From positions 1,922,001 through 1,986,000 of the forward strand of contig NC_057316.1 in the NCBI RefSeq assembly GCF_000687475.1: DNA of 64,000 nucleotides, written 5' to 3'. Positions 33,324 through 44,281 of the stretch are shown piece by piece (within the stretch, counting starts at the first letter, position 1; each line of letters begins with the position of its first letter). The notes below the pieces were generated by a model that made no database searches, was not told where the DNA came from, and saw only the letters and a program-made list of their open reading frames with translations. Position numbers and translations under genes: made by a program. The DNA comes from Ustilaginoidea virens. Lineage: Eukaryota; Ascomycota; Sordariomycetes; Hypocreales; Clavicipitaceae.

Positions 33324-34241
33324 CTAGTCGAGCAGTCTGATGAGACTGACTCCATCCCACAAGGGCAGCATGACTGACTCCAGCCTCGTCTCCCGCGCGA
33401 CATCATCATTGAACTGGCGCAAAGCCTCAATGTTCCTGTTCCACACCTTCTCGTCGCTGATGCGGCGATCGGTCCTCGTCGGGTCCGCAACGTGACCCGC
33501 GCGGAGGACGTTGTCGGCGACAATCAGACCGCCCGGTCGGAGGAGGCGGCCGGTGCTTCCGGGCTGCGAATTGGCCAGGATCACGGACAAGTAGTTGGGG
33601 TAGCCTGACTTGTCGGCGTCGAGGAAGACAATGTCGTAGGGCGCGCTTGGCCGGAGCTTGGGCAACCTAGATTGCGCATTTCGCCTCAGTTTGGCACGCG
33701 CGATCATCCGCCGGACTAGACGGGCCAGACGTGCAAGAGGAAAGAGGCAGCACGCTTACGTTTCGGCGCCGTCGCCCACTATAATCTCCGTATTGCTGAT
33801 TCCCTGCCTGGCGACCGCGGTCTCGGCCAGCTCGGCCAGACGGGGGTCGTACTCGAGGCCGGTGACAAAGCCACCCGGCCCGACGGCATGGGCCCAGAGC
33901 ATGAGCGAGTAGCCGACGTAGACGCCGATCTCGAGGACTTTGGCAGACGCGGCGGCACAAATCAAGGTTAGTTTTTTTTTTCGGTGTCCGTCTTTGCTTG
34001 TTGGGGACGGAAAGAACAAGGCAGACAGACCTCGCTTGGCGCCGAGGGCGCGGGCCAGGAAGCAGTGCAGCTTGGACTGGAAGACGGAGCTCAGCATCTC
34101 GGCGTCGGGGCGGCTCTGGCACATGTGCGCGTGGTACTCGGTCAGATGGGCGGGCAGGGGGGTCGAGTGCGCGTCGGCGTACTGGGTGACCTTGTCGCCG
34201 GTCGACGGGTCGTCGAAGAGGTTGGTGTGGCCATCCTTCAT
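33324..34241 (-). CDS. class I SAM-dependent O-methyltransferase (catechol/caffeoyl-CoA type)
   Basis: Minus-strand exons 34241-34031, 33937-33760 and 33666-33324; introns of 93 bp each keep frame, the first with branch CTAAC. The product is 243 residues. SAM-binding motif I is VLEIGVYVGYSLMLWA (about 72-87), followed by GLEYDPRLAELA, EIIVGDGAET, the metal/catalytic-type DIVFLDADKSGY and LLRPGGLIVADNVL. Length and motif order match the small cation-dependent O-methyltransferase family, which methylates catechol-like hydroxyls. The substrate is unknown. No polyketide, peptide or terpene core enzyme lies nearby, so it is probably not part of a cluster. A TATATATAAG box lies about 145-154 bp upstream of the ATG. 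Confidence 0.9.
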
Positions 34242-34385
34242 CGTGACGGAGGAAGCGGGCGCGGACCGGGGGGGGGGCCTTGGGATGCAGGAAGAAAGGA
34301 AGAAGTAGTAGAAGGTTGCAGGTAGGCGGCAGAGTCTCCGAGACCCCCTTTTGCCGCCCTGCCAAGTCGGCCAGCAGGCGGTACA

Positions 34386-34395
34386 CTTATATATA
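34386..34395 (-). promoter_or_regulatory. TATA box upstream of the O-methyltransferase
   Basis: Reads TATATATAAG on the minus strand, 145 bp upstream of the start codon at 34241. Confidence 0.5.
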
Positions 34396-35914
34396 CATGT
34401 CATGTCCGCTGCGTCAGATGTCTCCGCCGGCCTGCCGCGACGCGACGCAGAAAGCGGATTGGGGGCGGGCAGGCTGGGCTGGGGGGCTGACCAGACTCGA
34501 CTCGACATAATTTGGATTTTCAACCGACGCGCTCGAATTCAGAGCCTCGCCAGGATAGGCCGGCGCCGGACCCGTTCCTGCCGCGATGGCGGTCAGCCTG
34601 CAGGTGACCTGCCTTCCTAGCCTAGGTAAAGTAGGTAGGTAGACAGACACGCGGGGAAGGCGGCCGCGGGGAGCAGCTTCCCGCTTTCCCCCAGCCTGTT
34701 CCTGTTCCCATATCATTCACGTCTGCCACTCATGTCTTGCCAACCGGGGAATCCACCCAGCGGAGATTTTTCAACTTGCTCTCCCTTGGCCAATTGCGTC
34801 CCGCGGCTCTGATCTGACGCTTCCTCGACCGACCCCTTTTGGCCAAGCCCGACTCGGATAAGATCAAAGGTCCCCCCAGCCTCCTCCCGTCTTTAGGAAG
34901 GTGCTCAGGTTCTACGCAGTACTTGTCAGCAACCCCAGTATCCTTGCTTCGTTCTATTTTTGCCTATGCTCAGGTCACGTGCCGAGCCAGTGTCTGCCGT
35001 TTCCCCCCCGCAAGGATGCCGTGCAGCATCGGGGGTTTTTTTGTGCACACGGCACAAGCTTGGGCCTCCGCTATTGTGCATCCCGAGTACCGAGTGCCGA
35101 GTGCCGAGCACTCGAGTCGCGTTAGGTCTGGTACGCTCCCTCTGACAAGCCACGAGGCTAATCGTTTGGAAAGCATCTCCTTCGTACGTCTGGAAACCCG
35201 TTTCGACTTGCATGGTGTCGAAGCCGGATTATAGCCAGCATAGATCAATTACCTACCTAGGTACGGACGTACATGCACCTACCTACCTGTGAGACCCCCC
35301 CCACGTAGAAACCAAGTGCCTTCTACCCCTCCAGGCGTGCGTGATTGGTCGGCTAGCCTCTTGCGACCCCATGTCGTCCCTCGTGGCTGCCAGGCAAGCC
35401 ACCTGCAACCTCCCCCCGGTTGTACCAGCTTGATGGCGTGCAGACCGGTACTCCGTATGGAGTAGTCAATACAACATCATGTCCAGTGCCATCTGCACTC
35501 GGCCTACGCATACACACTTTTTCGCCAGCACAAAACGGGCGGACGGTTTGGCTCAAAAGAGAGATTTTCTTTGTACTAACCCGTCCATTACGGCCCTTCC
35601 CGCCCATATCCCTCTCCCCGACTGGAAGCTCCCAAATTACAGCAGACACTGGTCCCCATCTGAAATTAATTAGTGATATTAGAATTAGCCCCCCCCCCCC
35701 CCCCCCCCCCCCCCTGTTAACGTCTCAGCCCTCAAGAGCCATGTCCAAACCTTCGTGCTTGACCACCTCGTTTCCGGGTATCAAAAACGTAGTTTCTTCA
35801 GCCCCGAAACTCTCAAAGCGTCAAAATCGGGCGGCGATATCTGCTCCCTTGCGACGAGTAGCCATGAATTGAAGCAAGGTATGCATCCCCAACACCTCCC
35901 ATTTCTCTGGGTGC
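34396..35914. other. intergenic
   Basis: No gene recognised. Contents include CCTAGGTAAAG/TAGGTAGG clusters near 34618-34640, TACCTAGGTA at 35254-35263, an exact TACTCCGTA at 35449-35457, and an uninterrupted run of 26 C at 35689-35714. Confidence 0.45.
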
Positions 35915-36979
35915 CTAGAGCACAAGGAACCCAGCAGCTGCGACGACAATGAGGGCCAGGTTAGAGGCAGTAGCCATTCCGATGCCACCACTGATCACGA
36001 CAGCTGGAGGTCCCTGGCCTGGAGTTGGCTGGCCTGGGGGCAGCTGGCCTGGAGGCAGCTGGCCTGGAGGCAGCTGGCCTGGAGGCAGCTGGCCTGGAGG
36101 CAGCTGGCCTGGAGGTGGCGGCCCTGGAGGCAGGTAATAGCAGTTACCCCCTGGTTGATTGCACGTGCGGTTTCCAGGAAGGGTGCCGGTTGGGGCAATG
36201 CTGGCCACGGTGATCGAAGAGTTTGCGCTACATAGAAAGCCGGCACTGGCACACGGAGCACCAGTAGTGTTGTGGGTAGAGGTAGACAGGGTGCAGGGGC
36301 CATTCTGCCGAGGCGCTAACAGATACGAATGGGTCGTGGTTGTTGTGGTCGTGTTTGAGAATGGCATGGTGGTCGTAGTAGTCGTAGGTGTAGCAGTGGC
36401 CGTAACCGTGGTCGTGGCCGTAGCCGTAGCCGTGGCCGTGGCCGTAGCCGTGGCCGTAGCCGTGGCCGTGGCCGTGGTCATGAGCGTGGTCATGAGCGTG
36501 GTCGTGAGCGTGGCCGTGGCCGTGGCCGTGGCCGTGGCCGTGAGCGTAGCTGTGGCCGTAGCAGTCACGGTTTGAGTGACAGCAGTGTTTATCCCAGGGT
36601 TAAGGCATGCAGGAGGAGCAGGTGCTGGGCAAGGTGCCTGGCAAGGTGGGGAGTAGTTCTGGCATCCGCAGCAGGAGGGCTGGTTACATCCGCACGACGG
36701 ACACCCTTGCCTCCGATGCAATATCCGGGACATGCCCTTGGTCTTGCTCTTGATCTTGGCGCCAAGGCCGTAAGGGAAACGAGGGTGAGATTGCTTTTCG
36801 GCCTCACGCTTCTCGGACAGTTGGCTAGCGTCGGCTAGAACCTTCTTGCTCATGCCATTCAGCTCCCGACCGGTCAGCACCTCGTTCGGCTGGGCAGGAA
36901 CGAGAAGATCAGCTGGTCGGCGGACCGCGTCAATGCCTTTCAGAAAGGCAGACACTAGCAGCAACGTTCCGGGCTTCAT
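35915..36979 (-). CDS. secreted, repeat-rich, probably GPI-anchored surface protein
   Basis: Single minus-strand exon, 354 residues. It starts with a secretion signal (MKPGTLLLVSAFLKGIDA), then a charged segment ending ILHRRQ, a possible KEX2-type dibasic site, and a Cys-rich patch (CPSCGCNQPSCCGCQ). The middle (about 135-215) is an almost pure Thr-Ala alternation with Val/Leu/Met variants, encoded by a GCCGTG/GCCGTA-type hexamer array on the plus strand and expected to be heavily O-glycosylated. Two or three NxT/S sequons and a short Cys-containing region follow, then six PPGQL/PPGQP pentapeptides from a 15-bp repeat. The C-terminus (ASNLALIVVAAAGFLVL) fits a GPI signal. No enzymatic domain is seen; adhesin or wall-coat function is inferred. 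A TATATA box lies near 37014-37019. Confidence 0.75.
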   Translation of the reverse strand: MKPGTLLLVSAFLKGIDAVRRPADLLVPAQPNEVLTGRELNGMSKKVLADASQLSEKREAEKQSHPRFPYGLGAKIKSKTKGMSRILHRRQGCPSCGCNQPSCCGCQNYSPPCQAPCPAPAPPACLNPGINTAVTQTVTATATATLTATATATATATLTTTLMTTLMTTATATATATATATATATATATTTVTATATPTTTTTTMPFSNTTTTTTTHSYLLAPRQNGPCTLSTSTHNTTGAPCASAGFLCSANSSITVASIAPTGTLPGNRTCNQPGGNCYYLPPGPPPPGQLPPGQLPPGQLPPGQLPPGQLPPGQPTPGQGPPAVVISGGIGMATASNLALIVVAAAGFLVL

Positions 36980-38081
36980 CTTGGAAAAGGCGAGGCGAGT
37001 GGAGGATGCGTTCTATATAAAGCGACGAGTCAATTGAGCAGAGGCTTCAAACTGATATTGGAACAAGTAACGTAACGAGGGAAAAGTCAAAGGCGTGACG
37101 TGACGCCAACGGGAGAGGATGAGGAAGAGACAATGAGGTGAGCCGCGACGAGGGACGAAAGAAAAGAAGAAGAAAAAAAACCGTTCGGATGGAGGTGGCA
37201 ACCTGACTTTATAATCGTTTCCGTTACCGACTTCCGTCTCCTTTCGTTGTTCAGCTTCCATCTCTGGTGGCGGGAATGTCGAGCTCGTAGAGACCAGAGC
37301 CAACTAGATTGTGACGTAGATGACTGTTTTCTTCGACGAGAAGACAAGCGGAGAAGTCCCCAGGCTTGGTTAGTCGTTGCCAAAGTCAATTGCCCTCTGA
37401 CGAGGATTTGATCTGAACCCGCCACCAAGACGTGCCTTGTGCCTGGCCGCTAACGAATAGTCCAAGCCAAGCTGTCTAGGTGATGCGTCTCCAAAGCATG
37501 TGCAAGCCACCGCTGCACTAACCAGCACGGAGCAGAGGTCATATCCGCACGTTCACATTAACCCGAGCCTGCGAAAGATTCTTTAGTCAAGTCTCCTGTA
37601 GATGTAGATTGGCCCTGAAGAAGAGAGGGAAAGGTAAGGAGGTAGCGGGGTGGGGGGAGGTGGCGAGCAGTGGAAATTTCTCAGGGAAAGCCAGGAACCT
37701 CATCCGAGAAATCACATGAAACAACAACAACAAGATGTAACCACGGTTGAACTGCAAGGTGCTCGACTAGTACTTCGCGTATGTAGTGTAGAAGCAAATT
37801 GAAAACGCTAACTGTCATCCTGATCCAATCTATTGACTTGGAACACCACCACCCAACGACAAAGGCCCTTTCTGTGGCGGGGGCCACATGCCGGATCGTT
37901 GCTCGTTTTTTGTACAGGGTGCTTTCATCGCGCCGTGTGCGTTCTTTTTTTTTTTTTTTTTTTTTTCTCATTCTTCTTGCGCAAGCAGGTACGAATTGCT
38001 GTGTCATCTTTTTGGGGGCCTCTGTTCTCCATCGTGTTAATCAAGCGTCACTGGACGCCCTGCAACCTCCAATATGTAACC
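36980..38081. other. intergenic
   Basis: Promoter of the surface-protein gene on the left and 3' flank of ORM1 on the right, with a 22-T run at about 37947-37968. No gene is recognised. Confidence 0.5.
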
Positions 38082-38954
38082 CTAATCTTCCTCTGGAGGC
38101 CCTGAAAAGAGACCGAACCGCATTCTGTGGCTCTTTTCGTTTTGACCATCGAATCAGTACGCGGATGCTCGGCAAACAGGCAACAGAACCCCCAAGATTT
38201 TCGGCCGACTTACAAAAGGTAGCTTCGGAATTACCACGGCCAATACGGCCAGGAAGTTGATGATAAAATATGCCAAGTCGTAATGGGTGTAGTGAGTGCT
38301 CAACAGAAAAAGCACGATTGGGACGCTAAGAAGAAACTTTTTGGTCGGGGTGTACTGAGCACCATTGTCGATTTGTTCCCACATGTTGAGATTGTCAAAG
38401 GCGCCGCTGTTGAACTCGAATGGTACGCCGCGGACATAATGAAACATGATGTACGAGCCAAACATGTACGTCATGTTGGTCAATGTCCATGACGTCTCCT
38501 GCGAAACGCCGGGAATGATGTCGTAGAAAATCTTTAGCGCGGCGATTAAGACGATGTGAATTGTCCAAGCACCTAAATCGTGTTTCCTCATGTTAGCGTA
38601 TGTTGGACTTCCGTTAGCAGGTTAGGTCAAAGGTTAAACAAGATGAGTTTCCCCGAGTGAGTGAAACAGCAGCAGTACCACCAAAAACCGGTCTCCCTGT
38701 GAAGTGGATGCTTGAAGCTGCCGTTCTCTCTCCTTTTTTTTTTTAACTTTTTCGAATGGCATGCAAAGGGACAGGTGTAGCGTCCCAGTATCAGGACATG
38801 GTGGCGGCCTACCTTTTGCACTTGTCCAGTTGGCGTTCAGGTTGGGTAGAGCAGCCTGATCACTGATTTGCTCGAGAGTCTCCGGTGGTTCATGATAGAC
38901 CTGTAATATACTGCTGGACCTCCTCCTACGAGATGAATTATTGCGGTCGGTCAT
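38082..38954 (-). CDS. ORM1: ORMDL family sphingolipid biosynthesis regulator
   Basis: Minus-strand exons 38954-38813, 38572-38214 and 38132-38082; introns 240 and 81 bp keep frame. Product 183 residues, usual for fungal ORMDL. An N-terminal RRRRSSS cluster corresponds to the region phosphorylated in yeast Orm proteins to relieve inhibition. Then come QAALPNLNANW, KIFYDIIPGVSQETSWTLTN, FGSYIMFHYVRGVPFEFN, LNMWEQIDNG, KKFLLSVPIVLFLLSTHYT and VVIPKLPF, joined over the last intron to SHRMRFGLFSG and the end PPEED. Four ER membrane helices are expected. ORMDL proteins restrain serine palmitoyltransferase. The short last exon (17 codons including the stop) is easily missed: reading through its intron gives a false C-terminus. 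Confidence 0.95.
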
Positions 38955-39460
38955 GTCCAAGTATGCGCTTCCACGACGCGGAGGGTTAGTGCCCGCGTCG
39001 TAGGAAACGGTACGCTGGAGAAGAATTGGGGAAGACAGTTTGGCGGTATTGTCGGATATTTGGGGGGAAAAGAAGAAATGAATCAAGGAATAAACAGGCT
39101 AGCCGTGCGTCGAGGGGCGGAAACGACGTTTGTCGCAATGTTTCTGAACCAACGGGCCGCGATTTGTTGTGTCAAGCAGGGGTTCTGCGTTGATGACTAT
39201 TATGTCGAGGATGTGTCTACTCGTGTCTGAGCTTGGGACAGTAAGAAGCTCCTTGCAAAGGCCCCTCTTGTGAGACAGGGTCGGTCGTCAACGATATCGA
39301 GGTGGATGACTCGATGAAGCCGGACAAGTAATGTGCGTTGGGATGTGGTGATTGTAGCTAGAGAGAATGGCGCACTCAGTGCAGCCCGAAGTATGACTAT
39401 TACACAGCGAGCGATTGAACGAAAACGGATGGCAGAAGCGGAAAAGAAAGCCGGGTCGAG

Positions 39461-39472
39461 GCGACGACGACG

Positions 39473-39507
<35 letters not shown>
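39461..39507. repeat. CGG/CGA trinucleotide array
   Basis: About 15 triplets, beginning CGA and becoming CGG. It lies in the upstream flank of ORM1. Confidence 0.85.
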
Positions 39508-42500
39508 AAACAGATGAGATGCAACCCGTAGATGTTGGTGAGGCAAAAGGGCAAGAAAAAGGGCTGGACAGAATATGTGGTGATGGAAGGACGACCACAC
39601 TGGGGTCCACCGCTGGAGACGTGGGAGATGATTCAAGAGAGAAGGATCCGGGAAAGTTAAGGTGAGGTGGCACGGGTGCAGCAGGCGAGGGCGTCGGGTT
39701 TTCATTGGTGCACGGCTTACTGGACGTGCTCCCCTTTCGGGTGGAGCTGTTGGTGCTACTGAAGTCAATTGACTTCTCGGTGCCGGACGGATTTGCATAG
39801 CACTCCGTAGCTGCGTCCGTTCTCGGTACATCAACGGCAACTGTCTTCAATCATGGTGTGACAGACCCGTGGCTGCAATGTTCTGCTACAGTACCAAGGT
39901 CGTGTAACACGAGCCCGCCTTATGCAAGTAGTCGGTACATGTACCTAGGTGGACGCGCTCTTCATTGCTTTAGAACCATGAGGTGGGTACCAGGTACCTA
40001 CTGCGGTCAGTTGCCACTTACGTCCATGACGCGCCAAACTGGTTCCTGGTGATAGTCAACCGCTCGTCAGCTCTGATATGCCACGGCAGATATAGTCATG
40101 GAAGTCATGGAACTCTCAGCAAATACTTTAAGCTGTCGTACGACTGATAACAACCGAGAGACTGTTGGCAGAAGCAGCGGCGGTTCGCATCATGATCATA
40201 CCAACATCAACATCCACATGCATTTGTAGTCCGATGCCGCGGGATTGTCACGACCGGGAGTCATGGTCGAAAGTACACTTGGACTTGTGCATGGGAAAAC
40301 GCACGTCGTAAGCAGGTCTTGGCAGAAGTGCCCAAATTTGGTTTTCCGTGTAAATATACGGAATATGCTCTGTTTAACAGTCTTGGAAAAGTGGGCAGCA
40401 GACTCGATTGCAATTTGCCAATGCACGCTACTGTGCTTCGATATGTACCTTCACCTCCTTACCTACCACCTACCTACCTACCTATGTACCTCCAATTGAG
40501 TTTAACCTGTAGTTACCTCCTAATCCATTGTATGCACGACACAGCGTCTACGTTTGAATACACAGGGGCCGACACATACGGCCACAGCCGCTTGAAATCT
40601 TTGGATCCGGCCAAGCTCTTCTCCAATGTGTAGTTAAATGCCTGTGGTACTAGTCCGCCTCAAACTTGGTTCGTCAAGGTGCCAATCTGCGTTGCTTGAG
40701 CCCCTACAAGGAACCTTTTGTTTGTCCGATAAACCTTCCTCTTCTCTCAAGTCTCGACAAAACTTCGAGTGTCATCTCCTTGTTTACGCAATTCTTCACT
40801 TCGTACCCCCGCGGCCCTTTGACCGGCTGTTATAGCAGCTGTATGTATCTATTGGAATGATGGTCTAGATAACGACGAGGGCCCGGCCCTTTCCGCGGGA
40901 CTTGTCTCGAGAGAGTGGAAATTCTTGAACTGGTAATGGAAGTGGACTTTGACCCGTATCTGGCCGGTCTGTTCGACCTGGTTGGGTTACTTGGGCAATG
41001 CGAGTATCTTGACGACATGGGACTAGTGGCAGGGCTTTGCGTAGCCGTCGGCCGTCGTTTAGATGTGAAGAGGACACCGATTCCTTTGCAAGGACAGCGA
41101 CCAGCCTCACAGTGGGCGCCGGGAGGCCTTGGTTGGAGGGGAAAATGTCCTTTACGGTTGTTCCTAATCATTTTGATAACCACTGAGCAGTTGCAATCAT
41201 CGACATAGACAAACGTACCCTCAATACTTCGACGCGTCCAGGACAGCGAGACCAGCAAGGGCTCATATGGCCAGTAAACTTGTGGATGAAGTCGAAGCAA
41301 CGCTAGGAGGTGGTCAAGAACCAATCGTTTTGGAACTGAAGATCGTGGCTGTGCCTTGCTAGAGACTAGGCTGCACATGTGGATTGTTTGTTCTGGAAAG
41401 GCGCAAGACTGTTTTTCAGCGAACAACATGAGAGGAACCAGGACGACGTTCGGTCATGAAAGCCCTGCGGCTATAAACGCCCCCAATATGAACTTTGCTT
41501 CCCTTGGGCACCTCGATATCCCGCCAAACACGGGCTTGTTTCAAGTACGACAGCAGAGGATGGTCTCGAAAGGGAATTACCAAATAGCCACAGGCCTCCT
41601 GCGAACCCAAAGAAGACGGCCAACACGCGGACGAGACTCTGATAAGCAGCGCCCATGCCACCTAGACACGATCAGAAACAGAGCGAGGTTTTGAAGAGCA
41701 ATGCTCGATTTCGAAAGACGAGGCTGTTGACATGCAAAAGGGCCAAAGACTTGTTGCAGTGCTAGCTATCCTGGGAAGGATTGGGGACCAACGTAAGGGT
41801 GTAAATATCTTGACTGCGAACGATGCAGGCTCTGTTCTTCTTGGCGGAGAATGACGATGAACAAGCTGATCGAAGTCATAGCCTCTGGCACAATCTCCTC
41901 CACCTTGATTGAAATTCGTGAACCGCCTTTCTTCTGCAAAAGTTCCTTGATTGCGACCAAGCCAATTGCAGAGAGTTTGTCGAGTGGCAATCATCAATGG
42001 CCTCTGCCTGCCAGCATTTGAGGAGCGGGCCATACAGGCCAAAAGAGATGTCGTAAAAACCGATTCAATTTCTACCAGACGTCACCTCTTCGTTTCATTG
42101 ACAATTGCCGCTGCCATGCCATACAGTACAGTACAGTGTACAGTGTGATGCAGCACATACTGTGTGTGGGACGCGGGATTGCAGGTGCTTACGACGTGTG
42201 TACTGTAGTATGTAGCAGTTGACCCGATAATCGGCCAAGCCAATACTGTAGTTGCTGGGGGCTGCCGCGCACTGAGAGGTCGATAACTGTAGCGCACCGA
42301 GCAGCACGTCATCCTTCTCCGTCCAGCTGCTGCTTAAACTTGCCTTTCTCATCTATATATACTGTCAATACTCACGATCTCGACGGGCGACGACCCTCAC
42401 CACAGCTCCGCATCGCCCGCATCCCCTGCGTCGCCTTCAGACCGCTTTCGCACCACGCGCTGCACGCTCGCTGCCCTGGCCGATAATCGCAACCCCGAAC

Positions 42501-42925
42501 TTTGAGTCGAATACAGTCCCAGTCCCAGTCCTATCCAAGCCCACGCACACCAGCTAGCCTTTCCGTTTACTGCCGGCACGCTGATAGCCTGTCTGCCTGT
42601 ACCTGCGCAACGCGTAGTCCCTCATCCCATTCCCGCGCTCGGCCGGAAATAATTGTCGACGGCTTCCATCCTTCAAAGAGTGTCGAGGGAAACTGCCTTG
42701 TGCTTGTTCGGAGGCTCCGACACAATAGCGCCTGGCCGCCATTCCAACTCGCTTGCACGGACGGGACAGAACAGGACGGTGCTGACTGCGCCGAGCATTA
42801 CGTCTCCTTGACCCCTGCTCTGTCGCTGCTCTGTCGCCGCAGCCAGCCCGTCCCGCACTTAGCAATAGCCCCAGCCTGCTTTTGCTTGGCTGCCTGGCAT
42901 TTGCACGTGCCATCATCACTCGCCG

Positions 42926-42981
42926 CTTGCCTTGCCTTGCCTTGCCTTGCCTTGCCTTGCCTTGCCTTGCCTGGCCTGGCC
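42926..42981. repeat. CCTTG pentanucleotide array
   Basis: About ten units of a pentamer, the last changing to CCTGG, in the 5' flank of the NMN adenylyltransferase gene. Confidence 0.8.
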
Positions 42982-43113
42982 TGTGAAAGTCATTTCAGCG
43001 GCCGACATTGCCTGTAGGGCTGATGTCCCGTCTGGTAATCTCTCGTCGCAGCTCGCTAATCAACGTCAGCAATCGTCTGTTCATCTTCGTTTCGTCGACG
43101 ACCGGTGCCCGCG

Positions 43114-44281
43114 ATGGCTTCCGACTTTGATTACGTGAAGAAGATGACCCCCGAGGGCTATGTGTTTCCGTCTCATAGGCTGCGCCGAACTTGCGATCCC
43201 GACAAAACTCCGTTGGTTTTGGTTGCTTGTGGTTCATGTGAGTTGTTTACACGTCGTGGAACAATTAGCCGTTGGCGGACACGACAGCAATGATCCCCTC
43301 ATTCGACTATGAGTCTTTTGTTAATCCTTCTTGATAGTCTCTCCCATCACATTTCTCCATCTGCGCATGTTTCCCATGGCGCGCGACCATGCTCGCGGTG
43401 AAGGTTTGTCCCAACACCGGACTTGTTGGAAACCTCTGGAAATCCTCGCCGGGGTATGTAGCTGACCATGATGGCAACGTCAACAGGACTTGATGTCATT
43501 GGAGGATATCTCTCACCAGTGTCAGACGCCTATAAGAAAAAAGGTCTCGCTCCCGCGCACCACCGTATCCGGATGTGCGAGCTTGCCGCCGAGAACTCGT
43601 CCAAGTGGTTAATGGTAGACCCGTGGGAGGCTGAAAGCCCAATATATATCCCTACCGCCCGGGTGCTGGACCATTTTGACTACGAGATTAACCACGTCAT
43701 GGGAGGCATTGAATGCACCGACGGTACTCGCAAACCGGCCAAGATAGTCTTACTCGCAGGGGCGGACCTAATCCAGAGTTTCGGATCCCCTACCTGGTAG
43801 TCATGCTCACAGTCGGGGAGATTGCAGCGTAAATGTGTCAGCTAACGAGTCCATAGGGATTCGAAAGACGTGGACCACATCTTGGGCAATTTTGGAGCAT
43901 TTGTCCTCGAACGGACCGGAACCGAGCTTGACTCGGCGCTGGCAGCTTTGAAGAAATGGGAGAAAAACATCCATATTATTCGACAGGTCCGTTTTCCTCG
44001 CTGCGTCGCGTCAATCGCCATCAAATTGCCATGGCTAATACTTGATTTGCAGGTTGTATCGAACGACATTAGCTCCACCAAAGTTCGATTACTTTTACGT
44101 CGGTCAATGTCCATTGATTACTTGTTAGTTGCCGACGCAGGCGCCAGACCGGACAGAATCTGTACTGATTGTTGCCAGAATTCCTGACGACGTCATCAAC
44201 TACATATACGAGCATAATTTAGACCTCGCCCAACCAAGCGAAGGGAAGAACCAGGCCACCGCGGGAACTTCTACCAGCTAA
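43114..44281 (+). CDS. NMA1: nicotinamide/nicotinate mononucleotide adenylyltransferase
   Basis: Exons 43114-43237, 43338-43403, 43487-43796, 43857-43986, 44053-44123 and 44179-44281 give 267 residues; five introns of 100, 83, 60, 66 and 55 bp, all frame-consistent. The enzyme joins ATP and NMN (or NaMN) to make NAD. Nucleotidyltransferase signatures: VACGSF split by intron 1 from SPITFLHLRMF (the HxGH-like motif), VIGGYLSPVSDAYKK, MCELAAENSSKWLMVDPWE, IVLLAGADLIQSF, DHILGNFGAFVLERTG and the C-terminal ISSTKVR nucleotide-binding motif. The end of exon 2 is ambiguous by two codons (donor at 43398 or 43404; both keep frame). The region between ARD and VIGGYL is a few residues shorter than in relatives I recall. 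Confidence 0.93.

Larger units (their letters stand above)
38955..43113. other. 4.2 kb intergenic region
   Basis: No gene I can support. A CGG triplet array (39461-39507) creates poly-Arg frames on both strands. Open frames such as 40830-41429 (-) and 41662-42042 (-) lack family motifs and may be decayed coding sequence. A TATATATA box at 42354-42361 and a CT-rich, CCTTG-repeat-bearing leader (42926-42981) belong to the NMN adenylyltransferase upstream region, where a leader intron is possible. Confidence 0.4.

Noticed and set aside
33324..34241. O-methyltransferase as part of a secondary-metabolite cluster
   Set aside because: Neighbours are a SUR7/PalI-type protein, a surface protein and ORM1; no core synthase, P450 or transporter is in the window.
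39200..39850. 216-codon minus-strand frame with a poly-Arg run
   Set aside because: The frame is held open by a CGG triplet array that gives Arg, Ala or Gly on either strand; it lies in the ORM1 upstream flank and has no recognisable domain.
40830..41429. 199-codon minus-strand frame
   Set aside because: No motif recognised, and a plus-strand frame across it is equally plausible; at most a relic.
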